Shown here one piece after another: positions 23,020 to 33,672 of a stretch of 64,000 nt of DNA. A model generated the notes under the pieces. It was not told the DNA's origin. It did not search any database and worked only from the letters and a program-made list of their open reading frames with translations. The position numbers and the translations under genes are program-made. Each line of letters opens with the position of its first letter. Within the stretch, counting starts at the first letter, position 1. The stretch is from Reticulitermes lucifugus (taxonomy: Eukaryota; Arthropoda; Insecta; Blattodea; Rhinotermitidae). The stretch covers positions 23,838 to 87,837 of the forward strand of contig JAKCWW010000898.1 of NCBI GenBank assembly GCA_026260175.1, read 5' to 3'.

Positions 23020-23200
23020 GCACAAGAATATACGTGCACGTTATTGACTTCTCTTCGGTGGTTGCCTCATTCGAGTCTCGACCGCGACACCACCTCTCCT
23101 GTCTGAAATGTTCATGGTTTTCCTCAGTCCATCCAAGCAAATACTAAGACAGCCTCAAATTTGGCCACGACTGTTTCCCTCTCAGGTCCTTTCCATTTCA
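23020..23200. mobile_element. SINE-like fragment (family D)
   Basis: Contains a B-box-like TTCGAGTCTCGACC and a body with GGTTTTCCTCAGTCCATCCA and GCAAATACTAAGACAG. A related body (GTGGTTTTCCTACCTCCTTC, CAGCAAATGCAATAACA) is at 31655-31830. Boundaries uncertain. Confidence 0.45.
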
Positions 23201-24438
23201 TCACTCATATACAGTTTTGTTAAATAAGCCATAAATAATATAGGGTAAGTTCGGGTAATGTGAACCCTGTGACCAATGTGGAACCAGTTAATATTTCCAT
23301 TGTGTAGTGCTGTAGTCTTTCGAAAATCTTTTGTTTTGCAATTTCACATTTTCGCCTTGGTGTGTAGAAGGGCGGTTTGGTAAATTGTGGTAAGGGACAG
23401 GGTTTGAGTAAAATCGCCAAATCCAAAGCTTCTTGAATGAAGTTGGGCTTTGAGTATTGGCCATTCTGCTCTCAAATCTGAAGTTTATGTGACTGGTTGA
23501 ACGAATATCCATACGAATGAATACTAGACTTCTGAAATATGACAACGTTTGTTTTCCAGTATAATCATGGCAGCCACGGGAGGAAAAAAATTAAAAATAA
23601 ACTGCTACTGAGTACCCTAAACACTTGATCGGATCCCTTTACCCACTCAAATGTTTTCCCTCCTTAACTCACACATGTTTCAATGCATGTTTATTGTTGC
23701 AGCTTCAATAAATAAGTCTGGATGCCAGACATAAGCGACTGGTTCTAGTGCCGGCAAGGAAGGGCAAAGTGGGCGCTGGGCCCACTTTACCAAATAATGC
23801 AGCTCAAATTGACGTCTCAATCCTTTAATAAGTTTCAGTATAGCTTTCAAACGCCTGTATTTTGGAGTCACTTCCCATTCTTGTATTAAAGGTGATACAT
23901 CTAAGGTCATTATTAGGACACCACAACCTTTGAAAAACAACGTTAATTCAGATTTTACAAAACAGGTGTCCACAATCACCAGACTTCCTCTAAATGCAAG
24001 TAACGTACTTGTAATAACTCACAGAGGATTAATGGAGAATGAATGATTCAGGGTTTGCGTGCATGGCGCTCTAAATCTTCTGAACTGAAAACGAACTAAC
24101 AAAAAGAACATATATTTCACATTAAAATGACGTCACAATACGCTCGTAGTAAGAAAGATTCCGAAAGAGCGTTCTTAAGAGAGTAAACAGGAAAAATATT
24201 ACAATTTCTGTACCAGTGGAAACACACTCAGTCTTTCTAAATTATATCACTGTTGCAGAAGCGAATATCTACGAGACAAATGTAATTTATACAGAAGTTG
24301 ACAGGTGCTTACACGCGTCACACAATTCTGCTCTGAAGAATTTCTGCGGATTTCTTTTTAACTTCCAGGCCGCTCTCAATAAACTGTATACCACATTTTA
24401 AAATTATTTACTCCGAGTATTTTCAATCAAAATTGTTC
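23201..24438. other. No recognisable gene
   Basis: The segment begins near 23243 with GGGTAAGTTCGGGTAATGTG and ends near 23800 with a GGGCCCACTTTACC block. I considered a transposon with these as ends, but the inverted match is too weak. Frames are uninformative. Confidence 0.4.
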
Positions 24439-24664
24439 TTTAATATACCAACTAAATGCACTTACAATACACATGACATAGTCACTTCACGCCGACATGT
24501 TTTGTCACGACAATGCCATCTTCAGGTAGCACACAAGCATAAAACAATTCATAGTAAAATTTAACCATAAATGGTTTTATGTATGGCACTGTCATGCCGA
24601 AACATGTCGCAGTGAAGTAACTATAATTCATTCTATTGTAAGTGCATTTAGTTGGTATATTAAA
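24439..24664. repeat. Foldback element, 226 bp, with hammerhead-like arms
   Basis: Left TTTAATATACCAACTAAATG matches the inverted right end; the arms include CACTTACAAT, CACTTCAC and GCGACATGTTT/GCCGACATGTTTT. The left arm on the minus strand has CTGAAGA and TGGCATTGTCGTGACA followed by AAAACATGTC (G of GAAAC lost). The right arm on the plus strand has hairpin GGCACTGTCATGCC and GAAACATGTC, but its CTGANGA is decayed. Non-coding. Confidence 0.8.
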
Positions 24665-25699
24665 CCAAAATATTGTATACCCTATTATTCGCGCTGATGG
24701 AACTTAATAAACTTACACTGTCAATTATTAGGCGAGCTAAAAATATTGACAATTAACTGCATGGTTGTTTGTGTAACTGTTTACCTTAAGTTGAGATCTG
24801 CTTTAATGGCAAATTCGGTTAAAATGAAATATATGAATATCAGCTACCGGTTTATGACAATGACGCCTCTACTGTACCGAACACAGTCCACTGTTCGAAG
24901 CGTATTTAATATGCATGACATTTGTGCATTACGCTTTAGTCCTATCTTCTGGCGACTGTCAGTATACGAGACGCTTTATGCCACATCGTTGTGATACTGA
25001 TCATGAACGAATTCAGTAATAACACTGCGTGGTAACAGCTACCAAACCATGCACTAACTGTAAAAGTATACAGGGTTACATCACTTCCATTTTCACTAAT
25101 ACCTAAGAAAGCAATACGTTCATAAACGCGTTGTGCATTAAATGTACCGAATATAATGGAAAAATACCAAATATAATTGTAATATGAAAACGTGTCACGT
25201 AGTCTAGTAGTCTAGACGTCAGCAAAGCCCCGATTCCTCTGCGAGCTTAAGATACGACACGTAGGACAGAATTCAATACAACGCTTCCCAAGCCTCGAGA
25301 TGAAGTTAATGCATGTTACTTGCAAATGTTCGAGTCTCACTTGCGTCATCGTCGTATTTACATAATCTGAGGGCAGAGATGAGAGACGTGAAACCACGGA
25401 ATTTAGCAACACAATGGGGTAGACCTAAAACCACAAAAACATACAAAATTCCAGCTAAACGTGGGTGTTTTGTGGTTTCCAATTTCAACATTTCAACATT
25501 GCAGGCAGTTTAAGCTTTTAGAGCCTGGAATTCTGTATACAACATTTAAGACCATAAAGATTCACGTTTTCTGAGGTGCAACTCCGTGTGTATTGGTACA
25601 TACTTTTAAGGTGTGACATCCCGTTCTGATATAAGTATACAAAGGTAAGAAGAGTAACGCCAATCATAAAAATCGTCGGATATTAATTAAGATGAAATT
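24665..25699. other. No recognisable gene
   Basis: Short overlapping frames near 25212-25513 on both strands have no domain character. Confidence 0.5.
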
Positions 25700-25705
25700 C
25701 ACTAA

Positions 25706-25752
25706 GCTACATGTTTCGGCTCACTTTCAAAAGAGGCATCATTAGGCAGTTA
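25706..25752 (-). repeat. Hammerhead-like motif, solitary copy
   Basis: The minus strand reads CTAATGATGCC, then GAGCCGAAACATGTAGC. Two outer stem pairs remain. CTGATGA has become CTAATGA, so this copy would be inactive. Confidence 0.45.
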
Positions 25753-25860
25753 GATACAAAGGAAAAATTATACATGTATTACACCTTAGCTAGATTTTAT
25801 ATTACTTGCGTTGAGATCCCAAATTGCATATTGACGGTACTCTCCTTACCTTCGTATATT

Positions 25861-25985
25861 GGTAAATAGTTACCGGAGTTTTGAAGTTTTAGAGTCAAAT
25901 ATTCCAAGAAGAGAAATGCTCTTGGGCTGCTTGACCCTGAACGTGAAGGCACTACAACCCTGCGAAACGTCGGTAACTATTTACC
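25861..25985. repeat. Foldback, 15-bp perfect arms, GAAACGTCGG type
   Basis: GGTAAATAGTTACCG (25861-25875) is perfectly complementary to CGGTAACTATTTACC (25971-25985). The right arm is preceded by GCGAAACGT. About 20 bases beyond it lies ATCCCAGAAGAC, also found beyond the related structures at 57747-57863 and 40190-40265. A separate repeat family from the GAAACATGT foldbacks. Confidence 0.75.
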
Positions 25986-26384
25986 TGTCGACACTGCGTA
26001 ACATCCCAGAAGACTTTGGATCTTCAGCAAAGGCCGCTCTCAGAACACAAAATCTCGGTATAAAAATCTTGTTACTACAGCACACACAACACATGCAGTC
26101 TGCATTACGAAGACCAACCACGAGTATATAAAACTCCTAAATAATCTGTGCAGAGCTCCAAATGCTGAGGAACGTCACAGAGGCAGTTCCCAATGTGCTT
26201 ACCAGGGTTAACACAGTCACCTGGCGAGTATGCTCACAATCCAAGCTTCCTCACGAAGGTTGTTCTGAATCTCAGTTACATGTGGCAACATCTTCTTTTC
26301 CCACCAAAACCGGGATGATTCAGTCATTAATAACCGGAGAATCTGTGTTACACATCACAGAGGCAGCAAGATGATTCTCTTACC

Positions 26385-26545
26385 CACCGCGCTAGACCAG
26401 CACTGGGGCCACCACAGCCTCCCATCCTGTAGGTACCGGGAGCTCTTTCTCGCCTCTAGACCGCCGGGACATAAAGCTGACCGCGTTCCTCCATATAGTG
26501 CCAACGTAAGAAACACGTACGTGCAGCTATATCTCAGTTTCACCA
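26385..26545 (+). mobile_element. SINE family C, 3' fragment
   Basis: Contains CCTCCATATAGTGCCAACGT and AAGAAACACG, matching the 3' part of the family C copy at 59085-59345. The tRNA-like head is missing or unrecognisable. Confidence 0.5.
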
Positions 26546-26750
26546 TACGTTATCATGTCGTGGTCCTTAATTATTTACTGCAATTATCATACAATATTAG
26601 CTTCACGTTGTTGTGCTTAATTAAGAAAAATGCCAACTATACCCAATAAATAAGCACCTAATGATCACAATCGCCAAAATTCTATGCACTCTTCAACCTT
26701 TTATGACGTTGCACATAGCGTACTTTCCAAAATACATTCTCTCACTAAAA

Positions 26751-26767
26751 AGCCGAAACATGTAGGT
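26751..26767 (+). repeat. GCCGAAACATGTAGG motif, relic
   Basis: Only the downstream half of the hammerhead-like motif is preserved. No CTGANGA is seen at the expected distance. Confidence 0.35.
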
Positions 26768-27266
26768 AAACTATAAATGTCTTAATAAATAATGTGCCTA
26801 CTGCAATATTTGAACTTTTATTTACTGAGACCATCACTGCACAACAGGAAGTGCCAATTACAAAGTGGACAACTATAACAATTTTACCTCCATGACGATT
26901 GATTTAGCTAAGTACAATAACAATCATACACTTTAGCTTCACTCCTCAACAACCCTCCCCACCAACAGTCATTTCCGACTGACAGAAATCAATGGTCACC
27001 CCGCAGTCCCACGTACAGACACAATTTGATCACTTCCTTTGGTCCTTTGAGCCATTACAGCAGGGTATCTATTTTGTTGCAGTTTTATTGTACTTCGGAA
27101 CTCTTTAAAAACACTGTGTCAGAATAAATAATCGCAGGTTTACCTCGCTTATCCAGAGTGCCACAAAAGACAAATAGGCAGTAAATACAAAATAAAGTAT
27201 AGTATGTGCCTACAATGCTTTATTTAACAAGAGTGGCAATTTACGTATCAACGTAGCCTAATACTG

Positions 27267-27752
27267 GGGCGCGTTCGCGTAACCAATGTTGCTGTGGAAA
27301 AGCAATAGGTAACACACAGTCTTGTGTGTGTCGGTACCCTTAGTTATCCAGCATGCAAAGCGCATACACCGTATTATATCGTCATCTGCGTCCTGTCTGG
27401 CTCTACCGTATTTTTCCACATTATCTCGCAAAAGGCACGATTTTCGTAAAAAAGTTATAGAACATAAAATGTGTTTTGATTTTCTCTACAACTTTTGTCT
27501 GAAACATTTCCCATTTTAAGAAGAATTTAGCGAGATATTATCATAAATGTGCTTACGTCTTCATGTAAAGTTCCCGTTATTCTTGTCAGATTTTAATGAA
27601 ACTTAAATTTTCTCGACAGATTTTCGAATTATACTCAAAATATAAAATGTCATGAAAATCCGTCCACTGGGAGCCGAGGTGTTACATGTGGGCTGATGGA
27701 CGGACAGACATGACGAAGCTAATAGTGACTTTTCGCAATTTTTCAAACCCGC
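27267..27752 (-). repeat. Dispersed repeat, copy 2 of 2
   Basis: Partner of 599-1063 in the same orientation, sharing the GCGTTCGCGTAA start, TTTTTCCACATTATCTCGCA, TATTATCATAAATGT and GACAGACATGACGAAGCTAA. Short conceptual peptides on the minus strand are broken by stops in both copies, so a present coding role is unlikely. Confidence 0.7.
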
Positions 27753-28306
27753 CTAAAAATATGGTTGTAACCACTAGTAAAAACGATAACTGCTTACATA
27801 TGTTTCGTCAAATTAAAATTCAGTTAAGTATATAAATGCACTACTTTTTGTATTTACAAACATACCGCTGAATTATTGACTAATTAGAGTGTTCACCGTC
27901 TAAAGCAACCAACCACCCCACTTCTGATCTGTAAACATCTACGACAGCAATAATGTGGCTGCATCAGACAAATAGCAGTGTCTCAGTAACTCATCAGTTT
28001 CCTGCAAAATTTCAAGGTTACACACAATATGCGTTTAACTGCATAGTTGCTGCAGGAACGCCCTGTAGGAGATTCAGGTTTTCAAGCAACTTCAATTCTG
28101 TTGTGGAAGTTATGGCTGGATGGCAGTACAAAACAGTTGTAGGCTGCATTGTTGATATTTCCATTTTGTAGTCTTAAAGTGAATGAATGCCCAGTGCTCC
28201 CCCGATACAGAGAGTACATGACCAAACCAGGTGGATATGCTCGGTTTGATTCGCAAAACTGGCAGAAGGCACTGGATAGCCATTTTGAATTGAAGACGGG
28301 GACCGT
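27753..28306. other. No recognisable gene
   Basis: Frames at 27953-28171 and 28082-28360 overlap each other and the SINE and are not convincing. Confidence 0.45.
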
Positions 28307-28553
28307 AAGGATCTCTGGTAAAGGTAAAGCAATCCCATTACAGGCCTTGACAATCGGCACATGAAGGTGGTAAGGTTGTCAGCCCTACACACCGGCCGCC
28401 TTTACCCCCCANNNNNNNNNNNNNNNNNNNNNNNNNNNNNNNNNNNNNNNNNNNNNNNNNNNNNNNNNNNNNNNNNNNNNNNGAACCCGCGACGTTCCGG
28501 TTTGTAGCGCAGTGCCTCAACCAACTGCGCCACCGCGTGCCCAAGGATCTCTG
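28307..28553 (-). mobile_element. SINE family B, copy 2, with target-site duplication
   Basis: Perfect 11-bp duplication AAGGATCTCTG at 28307-28317 and 28543-28553. On the minus strand the head has a textbook A box TGGCGCAGTTGG and GCGGGTTC of the B box, where the 71-base N run begins. The 3' end reads AGGCCTGTAATGGGATTGC and ends in TTTAC. A clear retroposed insertion. Confidence 0.92.
28412..28482. other. Assembly gap (71 N)
   Basis: Inside SINE family B, at the same internal boundary as the gap at 17973-18122. Confidence 0.99.
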
Positions 28554-30229
28554 AGACATTTAAAATACAACATGCCTGTACCCATGACAAGAGATCTGCG
28601 TTTCGATCTGTAGTTACTAGTGAGAACACTGGTACAGGTAACAACATATTTCTATGAAACGGAACATCAAAACACAGAGATAATAGAATAAATGGAGAGA
28701 TTGGCATGTCCCAGTTTCAACGCTGCGTTATTTTTCTCATCATTCTATTTAATGTTGGACCTACGTGAAGTTGTAACCTTGTGTATTGTGTTTTATTAGG
28801 CAGAGTACGTCAATTTACCCACAAATCCCCTGCGATGCTCAATGTATAAAAAAAGTTATTTGAATATAGCTTCTCTCCCCCCTGTAACAATGTCAATAAG
28901 TGATATTATCCCAGCAGATCACACATATCAAGTGAATGAAAAATGGAAATTATGACACAGTAATACAATATATAGTGATACGCGACCATTATTCAAATGC
29001 CAATTACTTGTCATTATGCAATGGAGTATTCATTCATAACCCATTAAAAATATCCATCTCTCCCACTCGCTTACGTTTCCACTGTTATGTGATGGCACAT
29101 TTCTATCTATCTGTTCATATTCCTATTTTAGTCCCTTGGATTTCTTAAAACCCTTTTAGTACTATTGCGCCTCCCTGTAACACTAATCCCACAATATGGT
29201 TTGAAAAGAATACAGTAGGAGAGGCCTACTACAGGCGACCTCAGCATCCAACCCTCTCACGGAGTGTACATATACTTTGGAATCTCCGTTTCGAATACAG
29301 TAATTTCATTAAGAATTTTTGTTTTGTTTTGTATCGTTATCTTGCTAGCAGAGCGTTTAATCTTGTTTGCAATCTGCATGCAAATTATTTTGAGTCTCCG
29401 AACACAGGGCACTGAGTGGTGTATTGACTCTGGGAGGATAATGCTGTTGGTGTTTGTTGCTGGGGTCATAATCCTAGCCAGAACGGGAGGGACAACATTT
29501 GTGGTTCGGTCAGGAGTCCGGTGGGGAAAGGATTCCGGAATAACATATGGGTCAGGAGGAGACGGGTGAATGTGTAGGTAATATACAAAAGGGAAATAAA
29601 GCAGAGACTAAAATTTAAAAAAAAAAGCTCTCAGAAGTGCAACAGAAGAAGTGTAACATAAAAGGTAAATTAGGAAAGGGGTTGTAACGAAAAAAAACAT
29701 CTTATTACTCTTTTATTAGAGAGAGACAGGGTATAAAGCTTAACGAACTTTATTACACAAACAAGCAAATAACTATGAGTGTCACAGTCAAACAAGCTTC
29801 AAAGAAAAAATCTCACTACGAAATCGTCCACGTCTCTGCCTTTTCGTCCTGTAAACATTTCCAAATTACTCGAAAATTCTGCCTGTGCTTTACTGCATAC
29901 AAGGTACTTTTGAACAAAGTGAAAGCTTTTATGGACTGTTATTACAGTATATGAAGTAAAGGCTTCACACCATTACTGTAAATAATATTCATAAGAGACG
30001 GTATTACACTGAAATGTGCGAACTCCCATTCCAATATACAGATCAAGTGAATAATGAATACCTTACCATCCTGACTTTCAGAACCTATAAAACAGTTAAG
30101 CTAATTTAGCTTTCATTATATTGAAGGGCATTTCTTTGTTACTTACATTTGTAGTACAACAGAAATGTGATTATTACATACACAAAACTGGATACACAAA
30201 ACTTAAATAAATAATTCATTTATCAACTA
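28554..30229. other. No recognisable gene
   Basis: The 101-codon plus frame at 29264-29569 has a hydrophobic N-terminal half, but its codon content and context give no support for a protein. A possible, unproven membrane segment only. Confidence 0.4.
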
Positions 30230-30475
30230 ATTGCACTTATCCATATATATATAAGACTACTCCAACATGTTTCTGCTATAAACTATAGCCATATTCAGGG
30301 AGTACTAAATATAGAAAAAACGTATAAGGAGTTATATCCATGTACAAAGGAAATATGGAGGTAACTCCATATGTCCTTTGTTTATTTAGTACTCCCTGAA
30401 AAAGGCTATAGATTACACCACAAACATGTAGGAGTAGTGTCATATATTTATATATGTATAAGTGCAATTAGTCAA
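30230..30475. repeat. Foldback element with the best-paired hammerhead-like arms
   Basis: Arms 30230-30310 and 30385-30475 are inverted copies. Left arm, minus strand: CTGAATA core, 6-bp hairpin GCTATA/TATAGC, GAAACATGTT, with outer stem TACTCC (30299-30304) against GGAGTA (30258-30263 region), six perfect pairs. Right arm, plus strand: CTGAAAA, decayed hairpin, CAAACATGTA, with the same outer stem at 30390-30395 and 30431-30436. The centre holds a second inverted pair (GGAGTTATATCCATG and TATGGAGGTAACTCC). Confidence 0.8.
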
Positions 30476-31654
30476 TGAATTTGTTTATTTATGTATGTAC
30501 ATTGCAGGAAAGATGTATAATACCCCGTCTGGGTACAGAAAATTTTCCAGGTTTAACAAGCGGCGAATGATCAGGTTGTGGCCTTAGTGTTTTTACATCA
30601 CGTAGCCTTGAAGGTGGGTACCAACAATTCTAAGAACCTCGGTGACACCATCTTCAGCGTCAAAGTGACTAGTGTAGCAACCAAGGAACCAACAAAAAGT
30701 CTAAGATGGCCACTCGACGTCCCTTGTAAGACTACACAATTCCAGCCAATGAAAATGCGTAGTTAGAATGCAAAATCAGTGAGTCATAAACTATAACAGG
30801 TGTGGGTTAATGGTCAACGGAATTGGTCGTCTTGACTGAAGGCAATTACGTATGTGTTTGTTGCTGCTCGTGGAAGGAGGCTCCGTCTGGCAGTTCTTTG
30901 GGGAGTAAACTTTGGTTCCACTGATGTCTAGGGCTTGAACCAAGAGAGTAAATATCACTGTCCGAACCCTAAGTGATTGAAAGGAACTCCCCGCTACTGA
31001 AGACCGGACCGTCGCCCCTTTTTAACTATACTCTGGCACTTGCATTACCATTCAGAAAAATCAGGAAAAATGACAGTCAGTCAGGGCAATAAGTTACAGT
31101 TTGACGCAAATCGTTACATCAAATTGGCCGCATTCATATAGACAGCCTCCACTGCCCTGCTTACCTTCGGTCGCCTTTGGTTATGGCCAGTTGAAGACAG
31201 GCCTTTGTCGTCAGAATTGCTTTCAAATTTGACGAACATAGGGGTTATTCGCATCAGCTGACTTTGGTATGAAAATTTAAGTTAGTGCCCTAACGTAATC
31301 GGCTAAAAATGGAGCAAGGGCAATAATTCGGCCAGGTTATGTGGACAGGGTACAAAGGAATGGCCAATCTGATCCGATAGAAGGTGAGAGGAGATATAAT
31401 TCGGTCCAATGCAACAGGAACCATAGAAAGAAAGTGTCAAAGACGAAAAAAAATGGAATTTTAGAGCTGAAGTATACAGTATGTTACACGACTGATAGGG
31501 ATTGAGGAAATGAAAGACAGCACTTTTGAGGGCCAAAGCTGGCGGCAACATGTATAGCCCTCTTACGGGTCCCACTATACCATAACGAGATACAAATACC
31601 TATTCGAAATATATTCAACCAAATACCTCATTCCATCCCCTGATGTCATAGTGG
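30476..31654. other. No recognisable gene
   Basis: Nothing supported. Confidence 0.5.
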
Positions 31655-31830
31655 GAATTAAATTCCACATAGTGAGTTATTCAACCGCAATATAACTCAC
31701 TGACCCTCGATCGGTAAACCAGTCACCCTGGCTCACAATGTTCGTGGTTTTCCTACCTCCTTCCAGCAAATGCAATAACAATAGTACACATATGTTTCCC
31801 ACGATTTACCAATCCTCTCTCATCTAAGTG
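31655..31830. mobile_element. SINE-like fragment (family D)
   Basis: Body with GTGGTTTTCCTACC and CAGCAAATGCAATAACA resembling 23020-23200. A B-box-like stretch near ACCCTCGATCGGT is weak. Orientation and ends uncertain. Confidence 0.35.
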
Positions 31831-32090
31831 AAGTTTGAAGTTTTTACAGCGAAGACAAAACATTACTGTCGTCGGGTATCTGACACCACAGAAATCTACC
31901 AACGTTTCCGAGAAAACGACTTCCTTCATCTTCAGAGGACTTGTACCTCGTGGCGGGGTGCTTATTATGCAGCACATCACGATTCCCCCCTCCCAACGTG
32001 ATTTTCAAAAGATATTACATCCATTACTGCTCCCAGTTCCTTCTACAGCCACAGTACGGGCAGCTCTCTTGCTCCTTTGGGACACTATTT

Positions 32091-32110
32091 AACTAACTAA
32101 CTAACTAACT
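32091..32110. repeat. (AACT)n microsatellite
   Basis: Five uninterrupted AACT units. Confidence 0.9.
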
Positions 32111-32139
32111 ACCCAACTGAATCCATGGTGCACAGCACT

Positions 32140-32450
32140 TCTCCAGAAGCTATAGTTCCTCTGCTAGTCAAGATATTCCCCGCATTTTATAGAACCCGAG
32201 GGTCCATTACTGTTTTCACAAAAACACACCACTTGTCCCTATACTGAGCCAGTCGAATCCAGTCCACACCCTTCCTTCTGATTTATTTCAGATTCGTTAT
32301 CCTCCCCTCTAAGCATGGGTCTTCCAAGTCGTCTGTGCCTTTCAAGTTTCCAAACAAGAAATCTGTAAGAATTTCTCTTCTCGCCCTTCGCACCATTCCT
32401 TTGGGACACTGCAGCTGGAGTTTTGTTTCGTTGCAACTTCAGTGCGCATT
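32140..32450 (-). mobile_element. LINE 3'-end fragment
   Basis: The minus strand encodes LVWKLERHRRLGRP and a following GEDN, the arginine-rich C-terminal region of the same ORF2 type as 1780-2560, then the family tail (plus-strand landmark CTAGTCAAGATATTCC). Broken by a stop and a frame change. Confidence 0.55.
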
Positions 32451-33424
32451 GTCTAGACCTTGAAGATAAAAAGCACGATCTCCCTTGAAACGTCGGTGAA
32501 TTTCTACCAAGTACAGGCCCTCAGGTTTGGGAAGAGAAACATCTAAATCCTCACTTCTCAGTAGGTAAACTGCATTTGCAGTGAATACATCTTTGTTAAA
32601 TAATCTATGAACTAAGCGTAAATTCGATTTTTAATCACGTAAATGCATCAAGCATACGTACACTTAAGAGACAAAAATGTGCATTCTAGTCTGTCCTATT
32701 TTCCTCTAATTTTCTGTTCATGTGAGACAAACTCATTTCCGGAAGAACACTGACAATAGCCCGTGCCTACAAGCTGTGGAGGATTACCATGACAGGACAA
32801 AGGCCACAGGATGTGGCAAAGACGAATGGACTAAAATTCGTCAAAGACACGCCAGCAGAGATGTTCTAATAGATCGGCCTTCCAGTAAAGGCACCTCTAA
32901 ATAAGTGTCTAGTGTCTAGAGCCATTAATTTTGCCTTGTCTGTGCTCCGGTAAGACGACACTGAGCCCCATTCATCATGTTCCGCTGGAAGACACGGCCG
33001 CCACTAAGCTGTATTTCAACCGCAAATTCGCTCATCAAGCCAAATTTGCAATCACACAGACGTCAGAGTCAGTTATATCTCGTTAGCGTCAGGAAGGCGG
33101 CAATAAATGAACATAAGATTTGTGTGCATGAAGTTAAACGCTCCATCATTTTACACTATGTTTGCATATAGTGAAAGCAAGTAGTGAACTTCGAGCCCGC
33201 CTGTCCTTCCCTTTACATGCTTACGTCGCCCGTAACAGTCCAGCATACTCTTTTCTGTAAATGTAGCTCGGACTTCTAAAAAGAAATAATGGTTTGTCAT
33301 ACACATATTTCGTGCAAACACCTCCTGGAAACCTCAAATTGGAAATAAATATCTCACGTACGTGGTACATTACGTGATGTTATCGAACAGTATGCAATTA
33401 TAAAGGTAAATTTGCCCTTCTGCA
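32451..33424. other. No recognisable gene
   Basis: A TTGAAACGTCGGTGAATTT near 32494 belongs to the GAAACGTCGG repeat family. Otherwise nothing. Confidence 0.45.
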
Positions 33425-33672
33425 AGCCATGAAGTTGTATGTGGGAATTAAAGGAACAACTCCAAACATTCTTAACCTCGGCACTAGACGGAGATGAGTG
33501 GTCAACTTCGCGTCCGCGGTTCTCGTTGGACAGGAAGGTGAGTGAGCCCCACAGATCGTGTGGGGCGTTCTAAAATAATAAATACCTCTTGCACCTGCCG
33601 GGAATTGAACCCAGGATCGTCCAGTCCACGGCCTACTCACTATACGGACTCTAATATCCAGGGCCCCACATT
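33425..33672 (-). mobile_element. SINE family C, copy 4
   Basis: Minus-strand head with A-box-like TAGTGAGTAGGCC and B box GGGTTCAATTCCC (about 33598-33610). The 3' part on the plus strand reads CATTCTTAACCTCGGCACTA. The 96-codon frame across it is a by-product of the SINE. Confidence 0.75.

Noticed and set aside
23243-23810. Transposon with ends GGGTAAGTTCGGGTAATGTG and GGGCCCACTTTACC
   Set aside because: The inverted match is too weak and there is no target duplication.
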